Shown: positions 35,281 to 44,324 of the stretch, piece after piece | How positions within the stretch are numbered: position 1 is the stretch's first letter | Layout: the number at the start of each line of letters is the position of its first letter | Assembly (NCBI GenBank): GCA_014378195.1 | Contig: JACMOC010000071.1 | Coordinates: forward strand, 1 to 64,000 | DNA: 64,000 nucleotides | Direction of reading: 5' to 3' | Source: Oligoflexus sp. | Lineage (GTDB): Bacteria > Bdellovibrionota_B > Oligoflexia > Oligoflexales > Oligoflexaceae | The notes under the pieces: generated by a model | The model's input: the letters and a program-made list of their open reading frames with translations, nothing else | What the model was told of the DNA's origin: nothing | Databases searched by the model: none | Translations under genes and position numbers: made by a program

Positions 35281-36105
35281 ATGTTTAACAAAATCGCAGT
35301 GGTTCTCGCTTCTACGCTCCTTACAGTGGCTTGTGGTACAGCTTCAAACCTTCAGCAAAGCGTCTCAGCGGCCGCTGCAGGGGTAAGTGCAGATTCTCAG
35401 GCCGCTAATCAGCTTTATCTCGATGATGTTGCCGATTCCGCAGCAACGACTACTGCTTCTCCTTCAGCTTCTACGAGTTCATCAACCTCGACTTCAACCG
35501 ACACCACGGCTGTTGCGTCTGATATCAAAGACGAACGTTTGAATCAAATGGTCGCAAAAATGCTCAAAGAACTCGACGCAGACAGCTCGAGCTCACTCAG
35601 CCTTGATGAATTCTTAGCCGGCGCCAAAAAACACGCCTCTGACGAAAATATGAGTGCAAGCGATCAAGCCATGATGATCACGAATATGACAGCTGACTTC
35701 AACAAGTATGCTGGCGCTGACCTTCTTATGTCATCCGAGGAACTAAAAGTCCTTTTGAAAGCAGTTGCACCTCGCGTTTGTAAACATCGTGAAGACAAGT
35801 TTCCCGGCGGTCAGGAAGAACGCGTGAAACTGAGCGCTGCCGAAGTCATCAAAAAATATGACAAAGACGGCGACGGCAAATTGAATGAAGCGGAATTAAC
35901 AGTCATGGAAGCGGACATCGCATCCAACATCAAACCCTTCCATGGCGACGAAGGCCACGGACATGGTGGACGCAGCCCTCGTGGTGAAGGTGAAGGCGAA
36001 GGCGAAAGCAAAGTGCCAGCCACTCCCCCTGCTGCTTCTCCTTCTCCTTCTCCTTCGAATTCTACCTCGGTTTCTACTTCTACCGCAGTCTCTGCTGGGG
36101 GTTGA
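35281..36105 (+). CDS. EF-hand lipoprotein
   Basis: A 274-aa protein with leader MFNKIAVVLASTLLTVAC and a lipobox. A Ser/Thr-rich stretch (residues about 58-78) leads to two EF-hand loops: DADSSSSLSLDEF (first, near 100) and DKDGDGKLNEAEL (second, near 195). The second loop has all canonical Ca-binding positions; the first is weaker, with Ser at several ligands. The C-terminus is low complexity: HGDEGHGHGG, then alternating Gly-Glu and a Ser-Pro-Ser tail. It is likely an outer-membrane or surface calcium-binding lipoprotein. Codon repeats (TCTCCTTCTCCTTC) reflect the Ser-Pro tail. The start follows a GGAGACTTTATA site. Confidence 0.82.
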   Translation: MFNKIAVVLASTLLTVACGTASNLQQSVSAAAAGVSADSQAANQLYLDDVADSAATTTASPSASTSSSTSTSTDTTAVASDIKDERLNQMVAKMLKELDADSSSSLSLDEFLAGAKKHASDENMSASDQAMMITNMTADFNKYAGADLLMSSEELKVLLKAVAPRVCKHREDKFPGGQEERVKLSAAEVIKKYDKDGDGKLNEAELTVMEADIASNIKPFHGDEGHGHGGRSPRGEGEGEGESKVPATPPAASPSPSPSNSTSVSTSTAVSAGG

Positions 36106-36127
36106 TTTTCGATTCCCCGATGCCAAA

Positions 36128-36160
36128 AAGGGAAAGCCTTACGGAGGCTTTCCCTTCTTT
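36128..36160 (+). terminator. Rho-independent terminator
   Basis: AAGGGAAAGCCT pairs with AGGCTTTCCCTT around a 5-nt loop, followed by CTTTTTG. It separates the convergent EF-hand lipoprotein gene and glnS and can serve both. Confidence 0.9.
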
Positions 36161-36180
36161 TTGTCTTTTTTTCCTACGAA

Positions 36181-37863
36181 TTAGGCTTTTTCGGCCCAAG
36201 TATCACGCAATGTCACCGTTCGGTTGAAAACAGGATGCGCTACGCTGTGATCCTTTTGGTCGGCCGTGAAAAAGCCAAGGCGTTCGAATTGAAAGCGTGT
36301 TTCAGGAGCCGCATGGGCAAGAGCTGGCTCGATATAAGCCGATCCGCGTGTGATTAGAGACTCGGGGTTGATCTCACTGACAAACTCAGAATCGTCCAGG
36401 CCACCTGGATTGGCAACTTTAAACAGACGATCGTAAAGGCGAACCTCGGCTTTAACGCCTTGTTTTGCGTCGACCCAGTGGATGATGCCCTTGACCTTAT
36501 GCCCATCTTTCGGGTTTTGTCCGCCCTTGGTGTCGGCATCGTAGGTGCATTTCAGTTCGGTGACGTTACCGCTTGCATCCTTGATGACTTCATCACAGCG
36601 GATAACATAGGCGTAACGCAAACGAGCGTCCTTCCCAGGACTGAGGCGATGGAAGCCTTTCGAGGGCTCCTCCATGAAATCATCACGCTCGATGTAGATC
36701 GTATTTGAGAAGGGCAAATCACGTTCGCCCAACTCGGCATTTTGCGGATGATTCGGCACACGCAACGTCTCGCTCTGTTCAGGATAGTTGGTGATCGTGA
36801 CTTTGATCGGATCAAGCACGGCTAGACCACGCAAGGCATTGGCGTTCAAATCGTTTCGAATCTCTTCTTCTAGAATGCTGAAGTCGATAATCGTTTCTTT
36901 TTTGGAAATTCCCACACGCTCGCAGAAACTCTGCAAGGCCGCAGGCGTATAACCGCGACGGCGAAGCCCGCGCACGGTCGGCATACGCGGATCGTCCCAA
37001 CCTTTGACCAGACCGGCGTCCACGAGTTTTTTCAGTTTTCGTTTGCTCGTCACCGTGTAGTTCACGTTGAGGCGGGAAAATTCGATCTGTTGTGGTTTAT
37101 CCTTCATCTCGCAGTTATCGACAAACCAATCGTAAAGAGGACGGTGATCTTGGAATTCAAGCGTACAGATAGAATGGGTGATCCCCTCTAGGGCGTCATT
37201 GAGCGGATGCGCATAATCGTACATTGGATAAATACACCAGGTATTGCCCGTACGATGGTGCTCAAGGTGCCTGATGCGATAAATCGTAGGATCACGCAAA
37301 TTGATGTTTCCCGAACTCATATCAATCTTCGCCCGGAGAGTGTAAGCCCCATCCGGGAACTCGTTGGCTCGCATGCGGCGAAACAAGGCTAGGTTCTCTT
37401 CGATGCTGCGATCTCGGTCAGGACTGGGGCGCCCCGGCTCCGTAAGTGTTCCGCGATAGGCTTTGACTTGCTCGGCGGTGAGGGAACAAACAAACGCGAG
37501 GCCTTTTTTAATCAGCAGCTCGGCTTTCTCATAAAAAATACCATAATAGTCAGACGCATGGGTAAACGCATCGCCCCACTTAAAACCAAGCCATTCGACA
37601 TCGCTTTTGATCGCGTCTTCGTATTCCTGCTCTTCCTTCGCCGGATTGGTATCATCCATACGCAGGAAACACCGAGCGCCTTCGTATTCTTTGCTCAAAC
37701 CGAAATTGAAGCAGATGGATTTCGCATGACCGATGTGCAAATAGCCATTGGGCTCAGGCGGAAAACGCACCACAACACGGCCACCGTGCTTACCGGTCTT
37801 GAGGTCCTCGTTGATAATGGTACGGATAAAGTTGGCCGCAGGAGTTTTGTCGATCTCGTTCAT
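36181..37863 (-). CDS. glnS: Glutaminyl-tRNA synthetase
   Basis: Charges tRNA-Gln with glutamine in the cytoplasm. At 560 aa it is the usual bacterial length. The class I HIGH motif is PPEPNGYLHIGHAKS near residue 44, and the KMSKS-equivalent is VTSKRKLKKLV. Other typical blocks are LEFQDHRPLYDWF and GWDDPRMPTVRGLRRRG. The ATG at 37863 with an AAAGGTGA site is chosen over a GTG four codons earlier. The direct glutaminylation route means this organism need not rely on GatCAB for tRNA-Gln. It is transcribed alone. Confidence 0.97.
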   Translation of the reverse strand: MNEIDKTPAANFIRTIINEDLKTGKHGGRVVVRFPPEPNGYLHIGHAKSICFNFGLSKEYEGARCFLRMDDTNPAKEEQEYEDAIKSDVEWLGFKWGDAFTHASDYYGIFYEKAELLIKKGLAFVCSLTAEQVKAYRGTLTEPGRPSPDRDRSIEENLALFRRMRANEFPDGAYTLRAKIDMSSGNINLRDPTIYRIRHLEHHRTGNTWCIYPMYDYAHPLNDALEGITHSICTLEFQDHRPLYDWFVDNCEMKDKPQQIEFSRLNVNYTVTSKRKLKKLVDAGLVKGWDDPRMPTVRGLRRRGYTPAALQSFCERVGISKKETIIDFSILEEEIRNDLNANALRGLAVLDPIKVTITNYPEQSETLRVPNHPQNAELGERDLPFSNTIYIERDDFMEEPSKGFHRLSPGKDARLRYAYVIRCDEVIKDASGNVTELKCTYDADTKGGQNPKDGHKVKGIIHWVDAKQGVKAEVRLYDRLFKVANPGGLDDSEFVSEINPESLITRGSAYIEPALAHAAPETRFQFERLGFFTADQKDHSVAHPVFNRTVTLRDTWAEKA

Positions 37864-37990
37864 GGAAAAATTCACCTTTAAAAAGAGCTAAGCGCGCTCA
37901 TGCCGCGAACGGTGACCATAACAGAATCTTTTTCCTATCAGAACACGTCAATTGAGCGGAAAAAGCCGGCTCACGTCACCCTCAAATGAT

Positions 37991-38018
37991 AAAGACCAGC
38001 AAAAGCTGGTCTTTTCAA
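37991..38018 (-). terminator. Rho-independent terminator
   Basis: AAAGACCAGC pairs with GCTGGTCTTT around an AAAA loop, close behind the stop of the 117-aa gene on the minus strand. T/A tracts on both sides allow either direction. Confidence 0.85.
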
Positions 38019-38038
38019 GAGCTTAAATTGCCAAAAAC

Positions 38039-38392
38039 TTACTTTTGACCGTTGAGCAACGACATCAATTTCTCGCGCATATCTGGATTTTCCAAAGCAG
38101 CATGGAGCTTCCATTCAAGAGGTGTGATCTCTTCTACTTTTGCGTCCCACCATTCCTTAGGGATAGTCGCGAGGGCTTCAGCCACTATGTCGCCCAACTC
38201 GAAATTTTTAACGCCTCGTTCTTTAAGCGTCTGCTGGAAGCCAAACAAAAGGCTTTGCTCGTCTTCGACTAGAGTCAGACGCAGCTTTTTGCCTCCTGAT
38301 TGAGCACCGGCGCGAAGATCCTGGTCCGCATCGTCCTGTGGTTCAACAGCTTTTTTCTTCTTGATGCTGCCTTCCTGAGCGAGTTCTGTCAT
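38039..38392 (-). CDS. Hypothetical protein, 117 aa
   Basis: A small charged cytoplasmic protein. The first 35 residues are Lys/Asp/Gln rich and probably disordered. The rest looks folded: LRLTLVEDEQSLLFGFQQTL, ELGDIVAEALATIPKEWWDAKV and a helical end (KLHAALENPDMREKLMSLL). A GGAG site lies 10 nt before the ATG and a terminator follows at once, so this is a real single-gene unit. I do not recognise the family. Confidence 0.6.
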   Translation of the reverse strand: MTELAQEGSIKKKKAVEPQDDADQDLRAGAQSGGKKLRLTLVEDEQSLLFGFQQTLKERGVKNFELGDIVAEALATIPKEWWDAKVEEITPLEWKLHAALENPDMREKLMSLLNGQK

Positions 38393-38699
38393 TATAGTCG
38401 AGCTCCATTCTTTAAAAAAAACGCTAGGGTCAAGGACTCGGTACTCTAGCTTAATACTTTGACTTCGATAAAGACCGTTAAAAAAATACCATACATTTGC
38501 ATGGAATATCCAATATTTTTTTATAGTTTTAAGTCGTTCTGATCAGGGTTGGCAAAGTCGTGAATCGGGACATTTTTGGCTAGTATTTTTGTGCTCTTAG
38601 TCAGACATGCAGCCGGTATCAATACGAAAAATGTGTTTCTCAAACTTAAGTCTTTCGCTCAATGGCCGAGAAGGGAGGGACTGTTACGTGAGGGTAAGA
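38393..38699. other. Divergent intergenic region
   Basis: A/T-rich spacer between the 117-aa gene (minus) and the exported membrane protein gene (plus). It should hold both promoters; no box pair is convincing. A longer upstream frame of the plus gene (from 38607) has no signal peptide and is rejected as coding. Confidence 0.4.
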
Positions 38700-39413
38700 A
38701 TGAAAAAGTATTTCGTTACGACTATTATGCTCCTGAGTCTGCTTGTAAGCAGTCTGTCAGCAACGTCGTTTGCTGCAGATAAAGATCCCGCTGCGGCCGC
38801 TGCACCAGCGTCGAAAGACAAAAAAGACAAAACAGCGACACCCGCAGGCAAAAAAACCAAAAAGGTGAAAAAGAAAGTGGGCTCCGGCACTGCTGACATG
38901 AGTCCGCTCAATTTCCTACCTTTTGGTGTCGGTCAATTCCGTGAAGGTCGCCCGCTCATGGGTGGCGTGCTCGGTGGCGGCCAGGTGATGATGCTTTATT
39001 TGTATATGGATCGCAAAAAACAAATCGACGCCTCGAATAAAGACGCATCGGCTACAATCGCTGATATCAATGCCAACGGGGGAACGATCGATTCAGCAAC
39101 GCAAAGCTACCTCGACCGTAACGCATCCTACGTAAAGAAGACAAACTCCGAAGCGAGCCTTTGCCTTGTTGGTTTCCTTGGCCTTTGGGCTGCCGGAGTA
39201 GTCGACGCTGTCTGGGATCCATTAGGAATGCACAAAGCTGACGCTAGCAAAGCGAAAGCAGCCATGGAGATGGAAGAAGGCGCACAAAAATGGGCTCTTG
39301 AAAGAGAGATTGAGAACACTCAAACACGGCCTCGTCTCAGTGCTTTTGCCCTGCCCACGCTGGACCACTCAAAAAGTACCTTTGGCCTGACACTTCAGAA
39401 GTCTTTCCGCTAA
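38700..39413 (+). CDS. Exported membrane protein with Lys-rich linker
   Basis: A 237-aa protein. The ATG at 38700 follows a GAGGG site and starts a signal peptide (MKKYFVTTIMLLSLLVSSLSATSFA). A Lys/Ala/Pro-rich linker (residues 25-60) follows. The folded part begins SPLNFLPFGVGQFREGRPLMGG, similar in style to DUF5683-type small membrane domains, with two hydrophobic segments: MGGVLGGGQVMMLYLYM and LCLVGFLGLWAAGVVDAVW. The C-terminus is helical. Function is unknown. The gene converges on a minus-strand gene with overlapping stop codons (39410-39413). Confidence 0.68.
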   Translation: MKKYFVTTIMLLSLLVSSLSATSFAADKDPAAAAAPASKDKKDKTATPAGKKTKKVKKKVGSGTADMSPLNFLPFGVGQFREGRPLMGGVLGGGQVMMLYLYMDRKKQIDASNKDASATIADINANGGTIDSATQSYLDRNASYVKKTNSEASLCLVGFLGLWAAGVVDAVWDPLGMHKADASKAKAAMEMEEGAQKWALEREIENTQTRPRLSAFALPTLDHSKSTFGLTLQKSFR

Positions 39414-40672
39414 GCGGACCGAAAACTTCCGAGTTTAAGACCCCAACGGTCGAGTAGATGAAGAAATGCCTTACCAGATGTTTGCCCGAGGAGTTCCACT
39501 GTGGACTCCTCTTTTAATTTCTGGCTCAAATCGAAGGGAAACTCAAAAGGTGCAGTCCCTTCCGCAAGCAATACCAAATCCCAGCCCTCATCCCGCACCT
39601 GACGGGTAATGGTCAATTTACGTCCACCTGTTCTATGGATCTGCTCCGCCATGAACTGCATGAGACTGACCAAGAGCAGAAGCCAACGCCCGGAAGCCCC
39701 CATAAATTCGAGCCCTGGCCCATCGGTGTGAGGTTCGTATTCAATCGTTATCCCGAGGCTTTGGAAGTTATTCTGGCAAATGATCTGGGCATACCGGACT
39801 AACTCGTCAAGATTGATGCGTACCATGTACGCTTCTTTTTGATTCTGCGCTAGCACACCAAAACTACGCGCGATGCCATATACGGCGTCTGAGGCTCTTT
39901 TTATAGTGTTCAAATTCAGAGAAGCACTTCCCTGCTGCTGCCGGATCGATCGAATCGCAAACTGCACATCCTCAAGAGGCCCCTGCATGACAGAGTTCAT
40001 ATCCCCAGCAAGGTTGACAAACTCCTTAGTCAAGCGATTGCTGTCGTGCCATTGCTTTTGTTTTTCCATGTAGACCAGGGAGAAGTCGCAGGTTTGATTA
40101 TAGATCACCATGACCGCATATAAAAAAACACAGGAGAGAACGGAACTCATAAGGAAAGCATCAAAATAAAGCGCATTGGTAAGGCCGTGAGGCAAAACAA
40201 AATGTTCGGACAATTGAATGACGGTGAGACTCGCTAGGCCAAACGAAAAAATACCGATCAGACCTTGCAGGATTCTACGGCCGGCCAGCAGAATCGCAAT
40301 GACGACATATACGGAGAACCGACCCAAAAGGATAAACAGGACACCGGGTTCGAACGTCAAGACGCAGAGGGCAGAAAAAACACTCACCAGGGTGATATAA
40401 CTCAAAATCACGGGCCGCGTACTCACCGAACGCCGACTCAAAGCCAAAAGCGAAACAAAAATCATCGCTGAACCGAAGCTGAAAAAACTGATGTCACTGC
40501 TTTTGAGGTAAAAATGCGCAAAAAACCCATAAACCGAAGCATCCAGTAGACAGAACAGCAAAAATATCGGTACTAAAAATCGTTGATAACGCAGATCTTC
40601 CGGCAGAAGTGTAACCGTGGGGTGAACAAAATGTTCCAACAAAAAGAGAACATAATTCATGAACTTTTTCAC
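39410..40672 (-). CDS. Degenerate histidine-kinase-like membrane protein
   Basis: A 420-aa paralogue of the kinase encoded just upstream. Residues 30-200 contain about six membrane segments. The dimerisation region aligns by eye with the neighbour: LAGDMNSVMQGPLEDV stands where the kinase has VAHEINNPLAIIQ, so the phospho-accepting His is replaced. The ATPase half lacks recognisable N, G1 and G2 boxes, although some spacing remains (FMGASGRWLLLLVSLMQFMAEQI). It should be unable to autophosphorylate. The GTG start overlaps the kinase stop by 4 nt, so the two are translationally coupled and may form a heterodimer. Confidence 0.75.
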   Translation of the reverse strand: MKKFMNYVLFLLEHFVHPTVTLLPEDLRYQRFLVPIFLLFCLLDASVYGFFAHFYLKSSDISFFSFGSAMIFVSLLALSRRSVSTRPVILSYITLVSVFSALCVLTFEPGVLFILLGRFSVYVVIAILLAGRRILQGLIGIFSFGLASLTVIQLSEHFVLPHGLTNALYFDAFLMSSVLSCVFLYAVMVIYNQTCDFSLVYMEKQKQWHDSNRLTKEFVNLAGDMNSVMQGPLEDVQFAIRSIRQQQGSASLNLNTIKRASDAVYGIARSFGVLAQNQKEAYMVRINLDELVRYAQIICQNNFQSLGITIEYEPHTDGPGLEFMGASGRWLLLLVSLMQFMAEQIHRTGGRKLTITRQVRDEGWDLVLLAEGTAPFEFPFDLSQKLKEESTVELLGQTSGKAFLHLLDRWGLKLGSFRSA

Positions 40673-42036
40673 GAAAATCGTCTCTCTTTATAATAAAGGT
40701 CATGATGGGAGAGGCTCAGCGGCAGACGGATGATGAACCGCGTTTGACCGTTGACGACCTCGTACTCAAGATGCCCGCCGTGCTCAGCAATCGTCCCCCG
40801 ACTCACGCTAAGGCCGAGACCTTTGCGGCCTTTATGGGGATGACCAGAAAAAAACGGCATGAATATTTTATCGCGCATTTCATCAGGAATTCCCCGGCCG
40901 TTGTCCGTCACGCTCAAACAAAGATTTTCATTCTCTAAAAAGGCTTCCACTTCAATCTGGCCGTTTTCATGATTATGAATAGCTTCCATTGCATTTTCAA
41001 TCAGCGCGCTGAGGGCCGAGCCGATTTGTTTAGCGCGACAGAGGATGCTGAGTCCTTGTGATTTATCGGAAAATTTCAGGTTTGGGTAATGTTTGTAAAG
41101 CAGATCCTGCTGAAGGACACGCGTGAACAAAGACCGCACGTCCGTTGCCTCGAGCCTATCGTTTTTGTTGCCGACCGCAAACAGACCAAGACCATCACGA
41201 ACCGCACAGATCCGGCCGTAGGCGTCATTGATTTTATCAACTAGATCCAAGAATTCAGCCGACCCTTGCGCAAATCCTGATCGCTCAAGCCGAAGCACAC
41301 TCGCTTGGATGATGGCTAGAGGATTGTTGATTTCGTGTGCGACATTACCAATGAGCTCTCGGACAAACGCCACACGACGGACCTCAAGACGCTTTTCATA
41401 TTCGATTTTAAGGTCATTTTCGGCTCTTAACTTCGCGCATTCGAAGGTGATGATAAAAATCGAAAGAAAAACCTGCGCAAGGAGCATCTGCGTGGCAATG
41501 ACGATGAGTCCGTGACGGTCGAGCAGGGATTTTATATCGAGGTGAGGTTGGAAACGCACAACCAGCCCAAAGGTCAGGAGCTCAAAAACAAGCCCTAAGC
41601 ACAGAGGCAGGGCCCGTCGTCCTCCCATAAACGTCGCAAGAAAGGCAATGACGGCCGGCGTCCAGATGTAGACGTTGGCAAATTCCTGGCCATCGCTCTG
41701 GCGAATGAATAAAGCGGAGCATTCCATCACGATAAAAAGCGAGAAAGCGTTCATAAAAATGTTGATGGTGCGCGGCTTTTGAGGAAGAAAAAACAAGGCA
41801 ACGGCACTGAGAACGTGACCCAGGAAAAACACGCGACCAAGCGTGCCGCTTGTTAATAATCCAGGCGCACCTAAAATCACACCGAGGAAAACACAGAGGA
41901 CAAAAACTTTGGTTCTGATGACAGCGAAGCGATCCGAAGAAGCCGCAACAAATTGATCGAGCCACTCCTCGACAACTTTCACCTGGCTTTGCTGACTGTC
42001 TTCTCTACTCGGGATTTCGTTATTTATCAACTTCAC
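40669..42036 (-). CDS. Membrane-bound sensor histidine kinase
   Basis: A 455-aa protein with an N-terminal block of about six hydrophobic segments (residues 40-210) and a cytoplasmic kinase core. The H-box is GNVAHEINNPLAIIQ, the N-box ALIENAMEAIHNH, the G1 box DNGRGIPDEM and the G2 box GRKGLGLSVSRG, all intact. A HAMP or PAS domain is not apparent; the membrane part probably senses the signal. The start is a GTG with an AGGA site. No response regulator gene is adjacent, so the partner is elsewhere. A degenerate paralogue follows directly. Confidence 0.9.
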   Translation of the reverse strand: MKLINNEIPSREDSQQSQVKVVEEWLDQFVAASSDRFAVIRTKVFVLCVFLGVILGAPGLLTSGTLGRVFFLGHVLSAVALFFLPQKPRTINIFMNAFSLFIVMECSALFIRQSDGQEFANVYIWTPAVIAFLATFMGGRRALPLCLGLVFELLTFGLVVRFQPHLDIKSLLDRHGLIVIATQMLLAQVFLSIFIITFECAKLRAENDLKIEYEKRLEVRRVAFVRELIGNVAHEINNPLAIIQASVLRLERSGFAQGSAEFLDLVDKINDAYGRICAVRDGLGLFAVGNKNDRLEATDVRSLFTRVLQQDLLYKHYPNLKFSDKSQGLSILCRAKQIGSALSALIENAMEAIHNHENGQIEVEAFLENENLCLSVTDNGRGIPDEMRDKIFMPFFSGHPHKGRKGLGLSVSRGTIAEHGGHLEYEVVNGQTRFIIRLPLSLSHHDLYYKERRFS

Positions 42037-42184
42037 CGCGGCATCCTAATAAATGGCGACGTCGTGGGTCTGCTTCGCTGTTGGCAGCTCTGTTGCACTA
42101 TAGCGCCTAATTCATGCAAAGTTGACAAATTTTCGGTTGATAATTAAGGAAGAGTCGAGAGGTAGTGCGTAAAAACAACCACTA

Positions 42185-42193
42185 CCCCCCCCC
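42185..42193. repeat. Nine-base poly-C tract upstream of the kinase pair
   Basis: A run of nine C (plus strand) sits in the gap between the PepQ-like stop (42205) and the kinase start (42036), inside the likely leader of the kinase operon. It is a candidate slippage site, and also a common place for sequencing error. Confidence 0.6.
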
Positions 42194-42204
42194 TTTATGG
42201 GTTA

Positions 42205-43524
42205 TTAGGGCAAAAACTCGCGTGTTACGTTTCGAATCTGGCCGTCAGCACCCATTATAATGTTGTCTTCGATACGAATCCCGCCGCACGGCACAAGACG
42301 ATCGATCAACGTCCAGTTAAACAGCTTGTTGTGAGGCGCGCTGCGGAAGGGTTCCAGAAGCAATTTAATAAAGTACAGACCTGGCTCTATCGTCACAGTT
42401 GTGCCAGCTTCAAGAGGCCGAAGCGATCGCAACTTCGGAAACCTCGGATCGGGTTCGCCGATCGTTCCTTCGCGGGTTGTCTGTCGTCCGGCAACATCGT
42501 GCACAAAAACGCCAAGCATATGGCCTAAACCATGGGGGAAGAACGGCTGAGTCAACCCAAACTCCATCACTTGTGATGAGTCACAACCGAGCAGTATTTT
42601 GTGATCCAGTAGTATTTGTGCAATACGTTCGTGCGTGTTGTAGTGCAAATCGTTCATTCGCATATGCAGTCGAATGGAAGCACAAAGATCCTTCTGCATT
42701 GTCGTCATGTCCGTAAGGAGGTCACGGAATTCTTCGGGCGCATCTTCGGTTGCATACGTCCTAGTTATGTCAGACGCATACCCGTGGGCATTCGCCCCAG
42801 CATCGATCAAGAGTACGAGGCCGTTATGCACATCGTCGCGTTTTTCAGCATAATGGAGATACGCACCCTTTTCATTGAGAGCGATAATATTCTCATAGGG
42901 CAGGTCAATCTCACGGCTCCGCGTTGCCTGCAGATAAGCAAAGTGTATATCGAGTTCGCTGCCACCTTGCCGAAAGGAACGCTCCGCTGCAATATGTCCC
43001 TTTGCAGCGACACGTGTGGCATCGACTAGACACTGCTGTTCGTATGGCGTTTTACTCACTCTGTTCCAGTTGAGCCTTGGCAGCAGTCCTTCGACATCCA
43101 CAAGCAGTCCGTGCTCTTTGGCTTTCGCTTTATTGGGACCGTGATACGCAACTCGTCCCCCGCCGCCACCTGCGATGGTTTTCCAGAGATCCTCAGCTTT
43201 GTCGCAGATCTCGATCTGAAATCCATCCATCCAGAACTCATTGCCCAGCGGTTTGACTTCATACCAAAAATCAGCAGGCTTGTAGACGCGAAGGAGAGGC
43301 TTGTGGCCTGCGACGATCTTGATCAAATGCTGAGGACCTTCGAGAGGACACCAGTGACGAAAATGATGGTTGCAACGGTAAGGGACGTCCTGATCATCTT
43401 CAAAATAAAGCGGCGACTCTCCCGCGTCGATGACTAGAGCATCGAGTTTCAATTCAGCGAGTATCGTTTCCGTCAGGCCCTGAAGGGTCCGCACATGTTC
43501 GGCAAATAGACTTTTCAAACTCAT
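42205..43524 (-). CDS. pepQ: Xaa-Pro dipeptidase (PepQ-like)
   Basis: A 439-aa metallopeptidase of the M24 family that cleaves dipeptides ending in proline. The N-terminal creatinase-like domain holds YRCNHHFRHWCPLEG and VYKPADFWYEV, typical of PepQ. The metal site is DAGANAHGYASDITRTY (two Asp), HGLGHMLGVFVHDV (His), TIEPGLYFI (Glu) and GIRIEDN (Glu). The length matches the enterobacterial enzyme. A GAAAGGA site precedes the ATG. It lies 12 nt after the miaE gene and is probably cotranscribed with it. The enzyme should be cytoplasmic and Mn dependent. Confidence 0.9.
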   Translation of the reverse strand: MSLKSLFAEHVRTLQGLTETILAELKLDALVIDAGESPLYFEDDQDVPYRCNHHFRHWCPLEGPQHLIKIVAGHKPLLRVYKPADFWYEVKPLGNEFWMDGFQIEICDKAEDLWKTIAGGGGGRVAYHGPNKAKAKEHGLLVDVEGLLPRLNWNRVSKTPYEQQCLVDATRVAAKGHIAAERSFRQGGSELDIHFAYLQATRSREIDLPYENIIALNEKGAYLHYAEKRDDVHNGLVLLIDAGANAHGYASDITRTYATEDAPEEFRDLLTDMTTMQKDLCASIRLHMRMNDLHYNTHERIAQILLDHKILLGCDSSQVMEFGLTQPFFPHGLGHMLGVFVHDVAGRQTTREGTIGEPDPRFPKLRSLRPLEAGTTVTIEPGLYFIKLLLEPFRSAPHNKLFNWTLIDRLVPCGGIRIEDNIIMGADGQIRNVTREFLP

Positions 43525-43536
43525 AAAGCGTTCCTT

Positions 43537-44127
43537 TCAGTGAACTGTCGGCCGGAGCGGTGAGTTCATCATGGCCTCAGCTTCTTTGTCGAGTAACTCA
43601 TCGAGACGAGCGTTTACCTGGGCTTCTGGAAAGTAGTGCCGGGCAATGCGAAGAAAAATCATGTGATGTCCCGCCTCTTCACGCGAGAGCCTTGTGTAAA
43701 AGCTCTTCATATCTTCATCGGCGAGGCCTTCCGCTAGCAAGCAAAATCTCTCGCAGCTGCGCGCCTCGATCAGGCCGCCGAGGAGTAGGCGGTCGAGAAA
43801 ATGTTCTTCCGGACCATGTCGAGCATGGCGAAGCAAAGCCCCGACGTAGAGGTCTTTATCGTTGGTCCCAAGAGGTATTCCACGTTTATGCAACACGCGG
43901 TAAACCTCGTGGAAATGTTGCCACTCCTCTTTTGCGAGGCAGATCATCGGCTCGACAAGAACCTCTCGATCAGGCCAACGTCCCACGAAAGCCATGGCCG
44001 ATGCTGCGGCTTTTTTCTCGCAGAGAGCGTGGTCTTGCAAAAAGGCCGGAAAATCTTCGAGTATCGTCGGGAGCCATTGCGAAGACGTCGCTTGGCGAAG
44101 TGGCAATTTATCGTGAATTATGGCCAT
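43537..44127 (-). CDS. miaE: tRNA-(ms2io6A37) hydroxylase
   Basis: A non-haem di-iron monooxygenase that hydroxylates ms2i6A at position 37 of tRNAs. Di-iron ligand motifs of the ferritin-like fold are visible: LAKEEWQHFHEVY, LLGGLIEARSCERF and SREEAGHHMIFLRIARHYF. The 196-aa length matches MiaE. The ATG at 44127 with an AGGTGAG site is preferred over the in-frame start eight codons upstream. The function implies that miaA and miaB are present elsewhere. It lies just before the PepQ-like gene. Confidence 0.9.
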   Translation of the reverse strand: MAIIHDKLPLRQATSSQWLPTILEDFPAFLQDHALCEKKAAASAMAFVGRWPDREVLVEPMICLAKEEWQHFHEVYRVLHKRGIPLGTNDKDLYVGALLRHARHGPEEHFLDRLLLGGLIEARSCERFCLLAEGLADEDMKSFYTRLSREEAGHHMIFLRIARHYFPEAQVNARLDELLDKEAEAMMNSPLRPTVH

Positions 44128-44324
44128 AGCACTCTCACCTGTGGGCACCAAAGATACTGCTTACCACCCTTAGCGCCTGTCGAGCAACGAGAGGGTGACT
44201 CTCTAATATTTAAATCAATGTTTTCAATTAGTTATAATCACAAAACTGGTCAGCCCTTGCGCACGGCTTCACTCCGGGTGGATTTCTTCCGATCAACAGG
44301 CTGGAGTGGTGGAGACCGCAGTCC

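Noticed and set aside
35985..36080. Gly-Glu and Ser-Pro codon repeats as a DNA repeat element
   Set aside because: They lie in frame inside the EF-hand lipoprotein gene and are explained by its low-complexity tail.
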